This document shows positions 1-12,892 of a stretch of DNA of 64,000 nt, piece after piece (the stretch's first letter is position 1; each line of letters opens with the position of its first letter). This stretch comes from Pseudofabraea citricarpa (lineage: Eukaryota > Ascomycota > Leotiomycetes > Helotiales > Dermateaceae), in NCBI GenBank assembly GCA_029641185.1, contig JAPWGK010000022.1, positions 372,001 through 436,000 of the forward strand. The letters run 5' to 3'. The translations under genes were made by a program, and so were the position numbers. A model generated the notes under the pieces. That model saw only the letters and a list, made by a program, of their open reading frames with translations, did not search any database and was not told the origin of the DNA.

Positions 1-1706
<1,706 letters not shown>

Positions 1707-2273
1707 TCATTCCACGAACAGAACCGCACCGTTTAAATTGGACGGCTGCTTCGGACGAACATACCAAAGGGAACAGGAATTCGGTACGGAGTATGCCTTA
1801 ATTGATGGGACGGTACGGTATTCAGAACCACTAATGGCGTCAGTTCTCCGCTGCTCTACACTTCCGCTTGCAATGGCTTCACCTACGTATGGAGAATGGA
1901 ACCACGATGGATCCTGCCTGCTGCTCAAGTACCTGTCGTAATCCTCCTCACGCAAGCGCTCAGCTGTAGGATTTCGCGACCGAATCTGGCTTGTCTCCTG
2001 CTCGATGCGTGGTGGTATGTCGGGCTTTGAGAAGACGATAAAGGCTGCAATCATGCCACCGATGCCGAACAGGATAACGGCCACGAGGATGCCAATCTGC
2101 ACGGCTGTGCTGAGATTCTCAGGTCTGAAGCCCGACTTTTCGACGGATGGAGTAGCGCTCGCCGTGGAGGTAGGCGTGAGCGTGATGGATGTCAGGAAGG
2201 TCGAGGGGGCAGCTGAGGATGGTGTCGCGGGGTCAATCGACAATCCTGTGATTGTCGCGAAGGAGCCCGCCAT
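1707..2273 (-). CDS. small single-pass membrane protein, Ser/Thr-rich ectodomain
   Basis: Predicted 188-residue protein of unknown function. From the ATG at 2273 it has a Ser/Thr/Ala/Pro-rich N-terminal segment of about 50 residues, suited to O-mannosylation. One transmembrane helix follows (VQIGILVAVILFGIGGMIAA, about residues 57-77), then a hydrophilic, charged cytoplasmic tail. The layout resembles fungal wall-stress or sensor-like membrane proteins, but no WSC or other named domain is visible. The frame also stays open upstream to a TTG at 2309, so an additional 5' exon cannot be excluded. Function is not inferred. Confidence 0.55.
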   Translation of the reverse strand: MAGSFATITGLSIDPATPSSAAPSTFLTSITLTPTSTASATPSVEKSGFRPENLSTAVQIGILVAVILFGIGGMIAAFIVFSKPDIPPRIEQETSQIRSRNPTAERLREEDYDRYLSSRQDPSWFHSPYVGEAIASGSVEQRRTDAISGSEYRTVPSIKAYSVPNSCSLWYVRPKQPSNLNGAVLFVE

Positions 2274-4645
2274 GGAAAGAAGGAGCTGCAGTGGAATTTT
2301 GTCAAACAACTTCTTTTGAGGGGATGCCGGAGCTAGAGAGGGCGGGAGCTTATGAACCCCCCCTCAGTGACCAAGACCCCAAGAGAGATTCTTGCTTCAT
2401 GGCTGGTCCAATGGTAGACTTTGTACGTCTGACTTTGATTCGAAAGTCAATAATTATCGTGCCACCGACACCAAAAAGTCTTGGGGCTGGGATAAGCTTT
2501 TTTGTCACGAGTAGCTCAGCATAGTGTCGCAGCAAGCGTGCATCAGCTCATCCCTAACTCGACCAATTTAGTTGCTCTCACATCAGCGTAGCATAAAATA
2601 GCAAGCCGATGGGTCGAAAGAGGTATAGAAATGGCTGCTTTGGCGGTGTGTGTTTTGACAGCCATCTCAGCACGTCCCGGTACTTATCGTGTTAGAGTTG
2701 CCTTGATAGAGCCCATATACTTCCCGGCGTTTGAACACGGGCCTCTGTCTTTGATGAAAAACCAAGTGCCGCACATAGTGTTTGTTCAATTATCGAATGA
2801 ATTTCTACAAAAGTAGGACTGGAATTGAGATTGAGAATGACGAGCGAGATAGCGGGTGAGGTGAGAGGCATGGTTTGGATACACTAAACATCTTCAAGAA
2901 TCTGAGTACTCTGAATCCATTTTGGATGCTTATCTGCATGCATATTTTCCAACACAGACGCTCTTCATATTTAAAGAACAAGCACTGAGTATTTATATTG
3001 ATGTTAAACGTGTGGTCACGTGACCGACGGGATATCTCTTCTGTTTCCCATACTAAGTACCTACCTATGTACTCAAGGGAGGAAAGCTGCTTGCCTTATG
3101 TTATATCACACCGAATATTAACAGAAAACTTAATTTGGTAGAATTTTGGAAAATCACTTGCATGATTCTTTTGAAAGAACTCCTTTCATATGCGCGATAT
3201 ATTGAGGAAGGATTTATTCCGACTTGGGTATTCGAGACTAGCTTATAACTTACTAGAATAGAAATATTTGATCTCTATCTTTTGACTACGGAATGCTTCT
3301 TCTTGCCCATGTTTTGATTCCATCGCTTAACTTAGACACCATATGATGTTACACAACCTATGATCATATAAATCACATCTTTCAAGCTTACTAAGATACT
3401 TTGCATTTTTTATGTTGACGATTCTTCTCGCTCTCTAGCTTTGTTAGCGTGTACGCAAAGAGCTGGAAGGTTCACTCACGTGATATGAATCCAAATGGCA
3501 GGCTCCTGATACTGTCCAGATGCAAAATACAAGATGCCCGAGAAAATGGTCTAGAAGCCAAAAGAGCTCTGGCTCATGGCAATTCAATAGGCCAAGCCAG
3601 AGTCTGAATAAAAGGCGCTGGTGACTGCAAATGAGGCGGAATCTTGTTAAAAGATATCGTCCCATGTGCGTTGGGGACCTGGGGCTAAAAAGTCGGATAG
3701 GCTTTACGTATATTTTATACCGACCCAAAGTTATCGGTGACTTTGTCTCCGGTGTTGTAGAAGATAGTGACCATTGGATGATTCATTTTGGTCGTTTCAC
3801 AGCTTCCCTGCACTTGAACATGATATCAATGCGCTGAGTACTACGTATATTGATAGAAAAATAAAAGTAAAAGCAAATTAATTATACTTTTGTGAACTAA
3901 GTTACAGCTCTAGAGCACTCTCGAGTGTGTCATTCTTTGACATGCCATCTCTATCTCCCACAAATCTAGATATGTTATACGCAATATCGATTTGAAGAAG
4001 TTATCGCTTAATTTAAACGTTGATTAACCAAAGCATTGGGGACTACTGAGTAAAACTTCTAAAAGCCGCACTTATATAGGAATTATATATTCTTAACTAC
4101 AGCCTTGTAGAACCAATAGATGATAAGTCTGTTTAGACATTGAAACTAGGAACCGATCCCAGAAGACCTACTCACGTGACATGAACCGGCCTCAAGAAAC
4201 AAGACTACCACTTCAAAGGCAAACAAAAAAATGACAAATACACAGAGGAAAGAAGTTCGAAGGGATTTTACCTTTTGACTTCTGGCTTTCAGTGTCGTAG
4301 ACTCCAGATAACCTCCTGGTTCAATCCTAGCCCACCCTTTCACCCCACGCATTGATCTACCGGTACGCGTTGACCTCGCAACGTGGCGAAGATAAGTAGC
4401 GCACGTGCATTACTCACGATAGTGAAAAGCCATGATAATTTCACGCGTCTCACCTTCGCCATTCCCCCTCCATCACAACATTGCCATTCTTATCTTATTA
4501 GATATCGTGAGCATCATGCAGGTGTTTGTGTAGCGCCGTCGAAAGGGAGATTGTTTCCTCGGGCTGGACCGAATCGAGCTTGTTGGGCCGTCTTGGCGCC
4601 ACATTCATAAGAACTTCAATTCCTGAGAATCTCCTTCGTCGTCTG
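2274..4645. other. 2.4-kb AT-rich intergenic region
   Basis: No ORF with a recognisable domain on either strand. The stretch is AT-rich, with several CACGTGA-type sites (for example near 3014, 3477 and 4172) and short homopolymer runs. A T-loop-like GGTTCAATCC near 4318 does not fold into a tRNA. The right end presumably holds the promoter of the amidase-family gene. Confidence 0.5.
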
Positions 4646-6997
4646 ATGGTTCTCCAAGTCCTCGCCGTCCTCGCATTTGCGCTTTTGAGCATTGCTGCAC
4701 CTCTCAAGAGAAATGTGTATTCGCATCTTGAGACCACAGCATACGGTGATGCCCTCTTCCAACTGGGGAACTTTACTTATCTCGCCAATGTCCGATTCCC
4801 AATAGCGACAGCCGGAGGGGATTCTTCCGATGTATACGAGACTTCAAGCTCCCTGGTTCCATTTACTGTGGTCTTTGCCAGTGAGAAACTCATTACTGGC
4901 TCCTATCTCGAGCAAACAATAGACCAGTATCTCGAAAAGGATGATGTGTACAGCAAGGATTTCTTGGAGGGCCTCTACATTAAAAGTTTGGTCGAGTCCC
5001 CCGTGCTGGATTCTTCAGCCCTGGAGTATCTAGCAAACAATTCCGTCAGCAAACTGTTCATAGATATTGCTTTTTCTGAGTATATCAGCAACATTACCGG
5101 GAATTTTGGTGTCACCGTGGTTGAAACGCCAAGCGATATTGTACTTCCAGCTGGTCCATATGCAGTATCAATCAGTACCGAACGTATCGGCTTCTCATCC
5201 ATCTACCGTCTCTACTCAGATGAATATCGGGACTTCTTATTCGGCACCTATGATTCAAATAGTGGAAATGGGACACATAATGCACTTACTACCTTTCAAC
5301 CTACCTTTGAATATCCCTTGATCCCGTGAGTTCAAATCGTATGACTATTTTTACATACTGACTGTTCAGTGTACCGTCTCGCATATATTCTTGGAATGAT
5401 AGTAGAGAATTGGCCGGCCAACGTGTTGCTGTGAAGGACTTATTCGATGTGAGTGGGCTACAAACTTCTGGAGGTAGTCGAGCATGGGCGGCCATCACTC
5501 CAGTAGCTAATGGGACTGCGCCTTGTATCCAACGAATAGTGAGTGTTTTTAGTATTGTGTGTGCAATCTAACATTTATAGATTGATCTTGGTGGTGTGAT
5601 TGTTGGCAAGTACAAGATGGCACAGTTTGCAAGTGGCGCCGATCCATGGGACTGGCAAGACGTGGTAAGTCTTGAGCACCCTTTTATCAACGCTGCTAAG
5701 ATTATCAGCATTACCCTTGGAATCCTCGTGGTGATGGCTCATTGACATGCGCGGCATCGTCTTCAGGTGGAGGTGAGTCTACTGGCTGGAGTTATGTCCG
5801 GGTTCTAATTATGATAGGCTGCTCGATTGCAGCATACGATTGGCTTGATTTTGCTATTGGAAGCGACACAGGGTCTTCTATGAGGCGACCAGCAGCAGTA
5901 TCAGGCACTTATGGGTATGTGGCTCGATATTTAGTTCGACCTGGCTGACATTTTAGAAATCGACCTTCACAAGGGATGATGGATCTTACAAGAGTCATTC
6001 CACTAGGTGATGCAACCGACACAGTTGGCGTTTTCTCGAGAGATCCAGTCAAGTGGGTGAAGTTTGCCAAAGCATGGTGAGACGACCGTGAGCTGTCTGA
6101 TCATAGCTAACATCCCAGGTACACTCCAGAGATGCACCAAGACACATCCATCACAGGTCTTCCTGCGCTTAATGTCACGGACACCAAAGACTGGCCGAAA
6201 CGAATCCTGTATCCTGTCGATTACTTCCCACTCGCAAACCCAGCCGCGCAGACTCTCGTACAGAATTTTCTTGCAAACCTCAGTCAGACATTCGATATGA
6301 AAGTGGAAAAGTTCAATCTCACCTCAACCCTGACAGCCAGCATCAAGTTTTCTCAGGTCTCATACGCTCTCAACGTTATAAACTCCTATCACCAATACCA
6401 AGTCATTGTCAAGCCGCTCGTAAACGCTTGGAAATCTCTCTACGATGGAAGATTTCCACCCGTTGATTCTCAATGGCGCACCTCATGGCGTCTTTTCAAC
6501 GAAACGACTACGACCGCAGAGGTTCATACTGCTGCAGTCAAGAAGAGAGCAGATGCTGTTGCGTGGTCTGAGAAGAATCTGCTGTACTCGACCCAGGAGT
6601 CTTGTTCGGAAAGTGTGATGATTCTAGATATCGGCACGGGCGGGCTACCTTCATTTCGCGAACAAGGTCTCAATACTGACAATCCCGCTGCATCTTTCTT
6701 GGCTACTGTTCCTCCGAATGCTCTTGTTGGCCCCGGTGGAATATGTCCGGCATTTGGATGGTAAGTTTTCCTTCTTTCCTCTAACTTCACATGCTGATCT
6801 GAAGCAGCGCCGATTACACCATCCCGATCGGTCAAGTCCCATATTTCTCCAACGTGTCTTTTCATACCGAGTACGTGCCCGTCACGGTCAATCTTGCAGT
6901 CAAACGGGGGTGTGACTTCATGCTCTTTAATATGGTTGAGAAGTTAGCGCAGGACGGTATTCTAAAGACGGTGACGACTGGTAGAACGGCTTTTTGA
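4646..6997 (+). CDS. secreted amidase-signature protein with Arp1-type N-terminal domain
   Basis: Eight exons (4646-5325, 5370-5538, 5581-5664, 5709-5772, 5818-5914, 5957-6076, 6119-6760, 6808-6997) with introns of 42-47 nt encode about 681 residues. The start is the ATG at 4646, which begins a hydrophobic leader ([18 protein letters not shown]). Residues about 20-225 look like the N-terminal domain annotated in fungi as 'scytalone dehydratase-like protein Arp1', fused to an amidase domain. The Ser-cisSer-Lys triad of amidase-signature enzymes can be placed: Lys in [10 protein letters not shown] (about 293), Ser in SSSGGG (about 330) and Ser in [12 protein letters not shown] (about 353). A hydrolase acting on amides or esters is likely, but the substrate cannot be read from sequence. 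Many Asn-X-Ser/Thr sites agree with secretion. Confidence 0.9.
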
Positions 6998-7926
6998 TAA
7001 GTTACTTGCTTGAATTTAATCTTTAATGTCTTTTTTGGTTGATAGATTGAATTCTTCTGGGTGTGATAAACATGTTTTCTGCCATTAAAGGTAGGCGCTA
7101 ATATCTTCAACGACCTCGGAGCTCCCAAGGTCGCTATTTTGAGGGCAGAAAAAGAGATCACGGAGCAAATCTGAGACGACCATAGCTTTGATTACTATTC
7201 ATAATAAAAAAAGAACCACTTACCCTCCTATACCTACCAAACTGACTAATATCTCAGTGATCGTTTCAATCCGGAACTTCCATATATTTTAGGTTTCGGA
7301 CGAACAACCGCCCGCTTCCAACTCGGTCACCTTCTAGTATACTTCTACGTTGTAACTCAGAAGATCGGCACCCTCTGCTGTCATGTTTGCATTGCGATCG
7401 GGACCGATGGTGGGGCGCCGTATTTCGTAACACGCGTAATAAGGTTTCCTCGCTTGACTTTTCTGCCTGCTTAGATTTAGCTGGCATTCGTCCGTATTAC
7501 GACCGAATGCCTTTCATGCAAAGTGGAAAAGTCGCTTTGCATAGAGCCGCGTTACAGCACTCAAGTTGACGGTTGGTACTGGGATGTATTAGAAATCCGA
7601 GCACCTTTCTTCCAATGCCAAGAGAGCGGATTCATCTGGATTTCAAAGCATCTTATTCTCCACTTCTCCAAGCATTTACCTGAATTTTGAAGGATGTTCC
7701 CTGGTCAAACATAATAATTGTTCTGGCCTATCTGATGGGGTTAACCAGGATACTAAACCACTGAAAATATAAGCAAGGCCCATAAATCTTTTGTTTTTGA
7801 GTTTTATCCAAAGGCGAGCTAGTGGTACCTTTTCTACGCTATAAAAGAGCCACAGCCCATAGAATATTATGTTACAGTCTAATAGAACACTATCCCATTC
7901 AACCTTAAAGCTTACTCACCATCATT
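6998..7926. other. intergenic, convergent 3' UTR then SDR promoter
   Basis: No supportable gene. The stretch should hold the amidase-gene 3' UTR and the promoter of the SDR gene. A TATAAAAGAG element at about 7841-7850 lies some 80 bases before the SDR start codon. Confidence 0.45.
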
Positions 7927-9095
7927 ATGTCTTCCGCAATTCCATTAGGTTCTACCGTACTCGTTACTGGTATCAATGGCTACGTTGGCTCCCACGTTGT
8001 CGACCAGCTTCTTCTCGCTGGTTACAAAGTGCGAGGAACTGTAAGAGACCCTCAAAAGGTCGCAGGTTTAGTGGCCCTCTGGGAAAAGAAGTATGGAAAG
8101 GACAGGCTTGAAGTTCTCACAGTCAAGAACATGGCAGTGGCAGGTGCATTTGACGAGGCAGTCAAAGGTAAGACTTTTTTACTACCTTACTTGCGGCGAC
8201 TCTGATTATTATGCATAGGTGTTAGTGGCATTGCCCATGTAGCAAGTAACTTGAGCCGATCATCCGATCCCCACGATGTCATCCCAGAGGTTTTAGCCGG
8301 GGTTCGCTCTATTATCGACTCGGCAATTTCTTCTCCATCTGTGAAACGCTTTGTCTACACCTCTTCAGGAACGGCGACTTCTGCCCCGCTCCACGATACT
8401 GCTGTGGAGTTTACTGCTGACGACTGGAATGAAGAGGCTATAAAGCAAGCTTGGGCACCACCGCCATATACAGATGAACGAGGCTATATCGTATACTTTG
8501 CCAGTAAAGCCGAAGCCGAAAAGCTTCTATTTGCCTATGCCAAGGAAAAGAATGTTACCTTCAATGTGGCCTCCGTCGTCCCCAGTGTTATTATTGGGAA
8601 GGTCTTAGACCGGAACATTCCTGCGAGTTCGGGTGATTTTGTTGCCAATTTTCTTGAAGGAAAGCCATCTGCCCTAAATTACATCTTACCCTGTAAGTTT
8701 CCCCCGCGTGGTTGAGAATTCTTCTGACAATATTTCAAGATTGGCTTGTAGATGTGCAAGACATCGCTCTTCTACATGTTGCTGCACTGATAAACCCTGG
8801 GGTCAAAACTGAACGCATATTCGGCTTCTCGGAAGTAATCGGTTTTGAGTGAGTCTCCACACCAGTTACTTTATAGCTTGATAAGGATAAGATGCTAACT
8901 CAAGTGACTAGGGGTATCGCAAGTGCCGCCCGAAAATTCCTACCGGGCAGAGAAATACCCCAAGTCGTAGTTGATGGAAAGAAAGACTTGACGAAATACC
9001 CTCTCGAGCGCGGAGCAGAACTTCTTCGGGCTTTGGGAAGACCTGGATGGACTCCTGTTGAAGAGTCACTCCGTTTGAATTTGGAAGGACTATGA
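7927..9095 (+). CDS. extended SDR, dihydroflavonol-4-reductase / ketone reductase-like
   Basis: NAD(P)H-dependent reductase of about 331 residues, encoded by four exons (7927-8167, 8219-8692, 8752-8848, 8912-9095) with introns of 51-63 nt. The N-terminal Rossmann motif VLVTGINGYVGSHV gives the TGxxGxxG nucleotide-binding loop. SSGT in VYTSSGTATS is the catalytic-Ser region, and YFASK gives the Tyr-x-x-x-Lys pair. This order is typical of the DFR/cinnamoyl-CoA/methylglyoxal-reductase branch of extended SDRs (NAD_binding/Epimerase family). The protein has no signal peptide, so it is probably cytosolic. The substrate is unknown: fungal members reduce aldehydes or ketones in detoxification or secondary metabolism. 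Confidence 0.92.
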
Positions 9096-9362
9096 AAGGA
9101 GAACTATATCACCCTGTAGATTGATTTTTGGATAAGTCACTTACCTTTGATATCTACATACTTAAGAATCAAACATTATCCATCTCTATCTAGCGAATAA
9201 TTTGCAGCAACTATCTATGTCTTACGTGGTGAACATGTTCTATCAATTAGTGATTTCTGCTAATGATATACGTCCTAATAATTTTCTCAAGTCTCTAGTT
9301 GCTGCTTCAAATAAACCAATCGTCATTCTAGGAGAAAGCACAACTGGGAATTTATTAAAACA

Positions 9363-11135
9363 TTATAACTCGAACAAATTGTTTCTTTGTCGGAATGGAT
9401 GCGCCTCGGTATTACTAGATTAGCTTTAGCATAGCACCAAGCGAAGACAAGCCAAAGTAATAAATAGACTTACAGGACAAAATCATCCAGACTGACAAGC
9501 TCAGGTTCGCTAAACGATAAAAAGAAGTATTTTAACGTTTCAGCTAACCAAAAACTTTCCATGGAATCTTCTTGCTGAGGATTCGAACTCGTAACATCGT
9601 TGAGCCTTGCATTCGCGATAGGAGTCGTTGTATGCTTTACAATTGCCTGAAACATATTCCAGCCTTTCTCCTGCCAGGTAGGGTCACCCGTGATGCGATA
9701 CATGATGAAGACGGACTCGATCGCCTCGGGGCGTAGCTGGTAGCTCGTATCAGCTAGACGAGTAAATCCGTTTTGATGGCCTAGGTTGGAAGTATTACTA
9801 TCACTCCATTCGCAAGAACCTTCGGATGGGCATTGATCTACGTAGAAGATCTCAGCCATGATGCCACTAGCAGTGTTTTGGTAAGACCAGACACAGCTTT
9901 CAGTGAGCCTGATTGCTGTCCTGAGCTCTTCAGGCGAATCATTGATTTTGGCGCCTAAACCTACCATACCACCAGCGAAGCAGCCCAAATGCTGGACCTC
10001 CGTGCGCAGAGAAGGAGCCTCATTCCCTGCTTCCAGAGAGCCTGTAAAAAGAATATCCGGGTTGCCAGGCAATTTTGGACGGAAAAAATGGTATTTACTG
10101 GCACTATCCAGTGCTGTGCGGTACATTCGTAGATACTGATCCGTCTTGCCACCTAGTAAAATGTGCTCCTATGTAGAATCAGTACGATAATGCTGTTGAA
10201 CGCGTTTCCTGCTAAAGTAATATAACATTACCTTCGGCAAATACTCATACAACGAGTCCGCCCAAGCACCCAAGGTGAAGGATGAGCCACCAAAGGAAGG
10301 GCCTTTCGTATCTACCTGGGAAGGCCAGAGTCCAGGAATTCGGGTGTGGTTCTGTGCATCGTCTAAGTAGTCTATAATTTTAGATATACAGTCGAAGTAC
10401 TTTCGCTTTCCCGTAAGCTGCGCGAGCCGAGTGAATTCAAGTGACAAAGATCCTGTAGAGGTTAGCACTTTATCTAATTTGCTGCTTAAACTGTTTTCAC
10501 CTATTTGCGCTATTAGCATACCACTTTCACCTTCCAACTTCTCATTCGTCCTTTGCTACTAGTAATAAGGCATAGGTATACCGTTTGGAGTATTAAACGT
10601 ATGGAATAGAAATTCTCCTAGTTGGTCCGCTTTCCGGAGAAGTATTAGGTATTTCCTATCGCTAATATCATATGCTCCTAAAAGGCCCCTAAGATATCTG
10701 ATCGTTATTTCAAAAACAGGGACCCGCTCTGTATTAGGCCTGGAAAAGTCGATAGAATCTAGCGCTTTGAGCGCATAGTCAAATTCTTCTTGAAATCCTA
10801 AAATGTATAGCGAATTAAGTCCGTCTACTAGAGTCGCTACCTAACTAACAAATGGGTCCCTATATCCACCCGATAATGGCATAACTTTATCGCGTAGCTA
10901 TGTATGCTCCTTGTATCCTCCCTAAGCATGTCGGAACGCTTCGCGAACTTGTTATTAACGATCTATTCGAATTCTCTTCGTAGTATTACTCTCTCTTTTA
11001 AAGGTAAATTATATGCGAGCTGGACTACGACTGTTGTGGTTGGCTCGTTCTGCTAAATGTAGGGGTAAGAACAAGATCCAGAACATAAGAAACGTGATAG
11101 CAAATATAACGTAACGCTTTTAGCGTGTAAACTAG
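9363..11135 (-). pseudogene. GH47 class I alpha-1,2-mannosidase, RIP-like nonsense mutations
   Basis: Type II membrane alpha-1,2-mannosidase of N-glycan processing. The 3' part reads cleanly in exons 10232-upstream, 9474-10168 and 9363-9414 (introns 10169-10231 and 9415-9473). It contains the hallmark SYQLRPEAIES (about 9741-9773) and ends in NTEAHPF, supplied by the last small exon. The 5' part keeps one open homologous frame from a signal-anchor helix (about 11065-11118) through the PLSGGYRDPF and LFETTIRYL-like blocks, but it contains nine stops. TAG stands at expected Trp positions (10556-10561 twice in tandem, 10841, 10898, 10922) and TAA mostly at expected Gln positions (10952-10957 twice, 11009, 11120). 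All fit TpG to TpA or CpA to TpA change. The start codon is not identifiable. Probably a dead gene, with stop recoding as an alternative (see findings). Confidence 0.88.
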
Positions 11136-12029
11136 GAACACAGGGACACCTGCGTAAGAAGATGAAGCTAGATAAGCATTCTATCGCGGAAAGAAAGTTG
11201 TTAAAGAGTAGCATTAGAGAAAGATTCGGGCGAAGAAACAAGCTCGTAGTCTATAACTTATAGGGTACGTACAGGGACCACCACACAGATTAGATCTGAA
11301 CTGACTATATAGAGAAGATACTTCCTAACAGATTATATGGCCGTTTACTTTTCCGAGCGATAATTTGGCCTTATACTGTTTTGTAACTTGGTTTAAGCTT
11401 TTGTTTGAGTGCCAACTTTAATAATGTTAATTAGAGACCTATTATAATATGTACAGCCTAACATCTTCCTTAGTAACTTAATAATCATATGCGGAAAGAA
11501 GAAACCCCTAAGGTGCTAATCATACGCTTGTTGAAAGTGAAGCCTAAGTAGTAAACTTAGTACATACACTAGCAGATGGAAACGAAGCCGGGGGAAATCT
11601 CGACGGGTAGCGGTAACCTACAAAAGTTAACCCTTTGTAGCTTTGTAATCACATGCTAGAAAATGGAACTCTTAAAGTGCATTAAGGCTTGAGAACAGAA
11701 CTCAGTAGTTGACGCTAGCAGATGGGAATAAATTGGAGGAAATCTTAGTAGATGATACGTCAACTACCAAAAGCCATGTTTTACTTAATTCAGATAGAAT
11801 TTCGTTTTCGGCCGTCCCGTGCCCCCCTATATTCCGCTATAGTTCCCGCAGAACCAATCATCCTTATCTGGTAACCTTTATACTAATGAAATCAGAGCTA
11901 TCAGATATAAACCTATATCCCCTCCTATGTTTTTTCTAATATCCACCTCTTACTATCCTTTTTATTCTCTAATTCTTTTTTAGATTAACAGCCCTTACTT
12001 TAACAGAGGAAAAGCCGCTCCAAGTTATT
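11136..12029. other. AT-rich, RIP-like spacer with an internal imperfect duplication
   Basis: TpA-rich, non-coding in all six frames apart from a short open stretch at 11709-11939 with no homology I recognise. Two diverged direct copies of one segment lie at about 11485-11630 and 11647-11765 (see repeat entry). It may be the decayed remains of a mobile element. Confidence 0.45.
11485..11765 (+). repeat. imperfect direct duplication, two copies
   Basis: AATCATATGC..AAGGTGC at about 11488-11519 matches AATCACATGC..AAAGTGC at about 11648-11680. CTAGCAGATGGAAACGAAG at about 11569 likewise matches CTAGCAGATGGGAATAAA at about 11714, and each is followed by a related G/A-rich tail. The copies differ at many C/T and G/A positions. 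The origin is unknown. Confidence 0.5.
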
Positions 12030-12892
12030 ATGTCTGGCCATCTGTTTATTTTGTTCTTGCTTTCGCTTTTCCTACAACCCTAGAGAACTATCGCCGATGA
12101 AACCTGCTACTTCCCAAACGGCTATGTCGTAGTAAACGATACCCTATGCACCGGTTTCTCCACATCCATTTGTTATCAAACATTTGCTTTATGTCTTGAA
12201 AATAGACTATGCTTTGACCCTTTTAGTAGTATTATTAGAGGATATATTCGTGGATCTTGCACAGATCAAACCTAGGAGTCCTCTAATTGCCCAAAGTATT
12301 ATACAACAGGTAAGTTTAATCCTATAACAAAGCATCCAGAGAAGATTTAGCTTGTTTTTAACCTATAGATAACACAACCACTGGTATATTTGATACTGTT
12401 GGTGATGCCGGTGTAGTAAGCTGCGGCCAGGGTGGCTTTTGTTGTCAAAGCGACGATCTTACAACATGTAACTGTCAGACTCGGGAAGGTATATTCCAGC
12501 TTGATTGAGAATTACTTCCCTTTACCACTATTCTTCCCAGTACTTCAATATCTTCGGTCTCTAGTACAGCATCTCCAACCTCTACGATTCCCACAACTTC
12601 AACTCCTACCGGTCCATCTATAAGCCCGTCGACACCCAGTCCAACCGTGCCAACCGTGCCAACAAGACATCCCATCAATAACTCTTTAAAGATTGGACTC
12701 GGCGTCGGTATACCCGTTGGAGTTGTTTTACTTGGGATTATAGGGCTCCTTGCTTTCTGCCTTCTCCGACGTCGAAAAAGGGCAGAGAGAGGCGCACCAG
12801 CTGCCGATATATCCTCACCGCCAATGAACTATAAGCAAGACAACACAAAGATCCATGAACAAGCAGAAATTTACTCAGATAATCTGCCATGA
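12030..12892 (+). pseudogene. Cys-rich single-pass membrane protein gene with three in-frame stops
   Basis: The family is common in ascomycetes: signal peptide, Cys-rich ectodomain with a CxDQTW motif, Ser/Thr/Pro stalk, one transmembrane helix and a short basic tail. Here exons 12030-12309 and 12369-12892 (59-nt intron) keep the whole architecture in one frame. The ectodomain begins ETCYFPNGY. The stalk is rich in TSTIPTTSTPTGPS-type sequence. The helix is IGLGVGIPVGVVLLGIIGLL, followed by RRRKRAE. Three stops interrupt it: TAG at 12081 just after the signal peptide, TAG at 12273 exactly where the conserved Trp of CTDQTW belongs, and TGA at 12506. TAG at a Trp position is the RIP-type G-to-A change. 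It is most likely a pseudogene; no function is known for intact relatives. Confidence 0.8.

Noticed and set aside
4300..4335. tRNA-like T-loop word GGTTCAATCC
   Set aside because: The flanking bases do not pair as a T-stem, and no D-arm, anticodon arm or acceptor stem could be placed.
12487..12540. Extra intron that would remove the TGA at 12506
   Set aside because: The available GT..AG pair would shift the frame and lose the transmembrane helix and tail.
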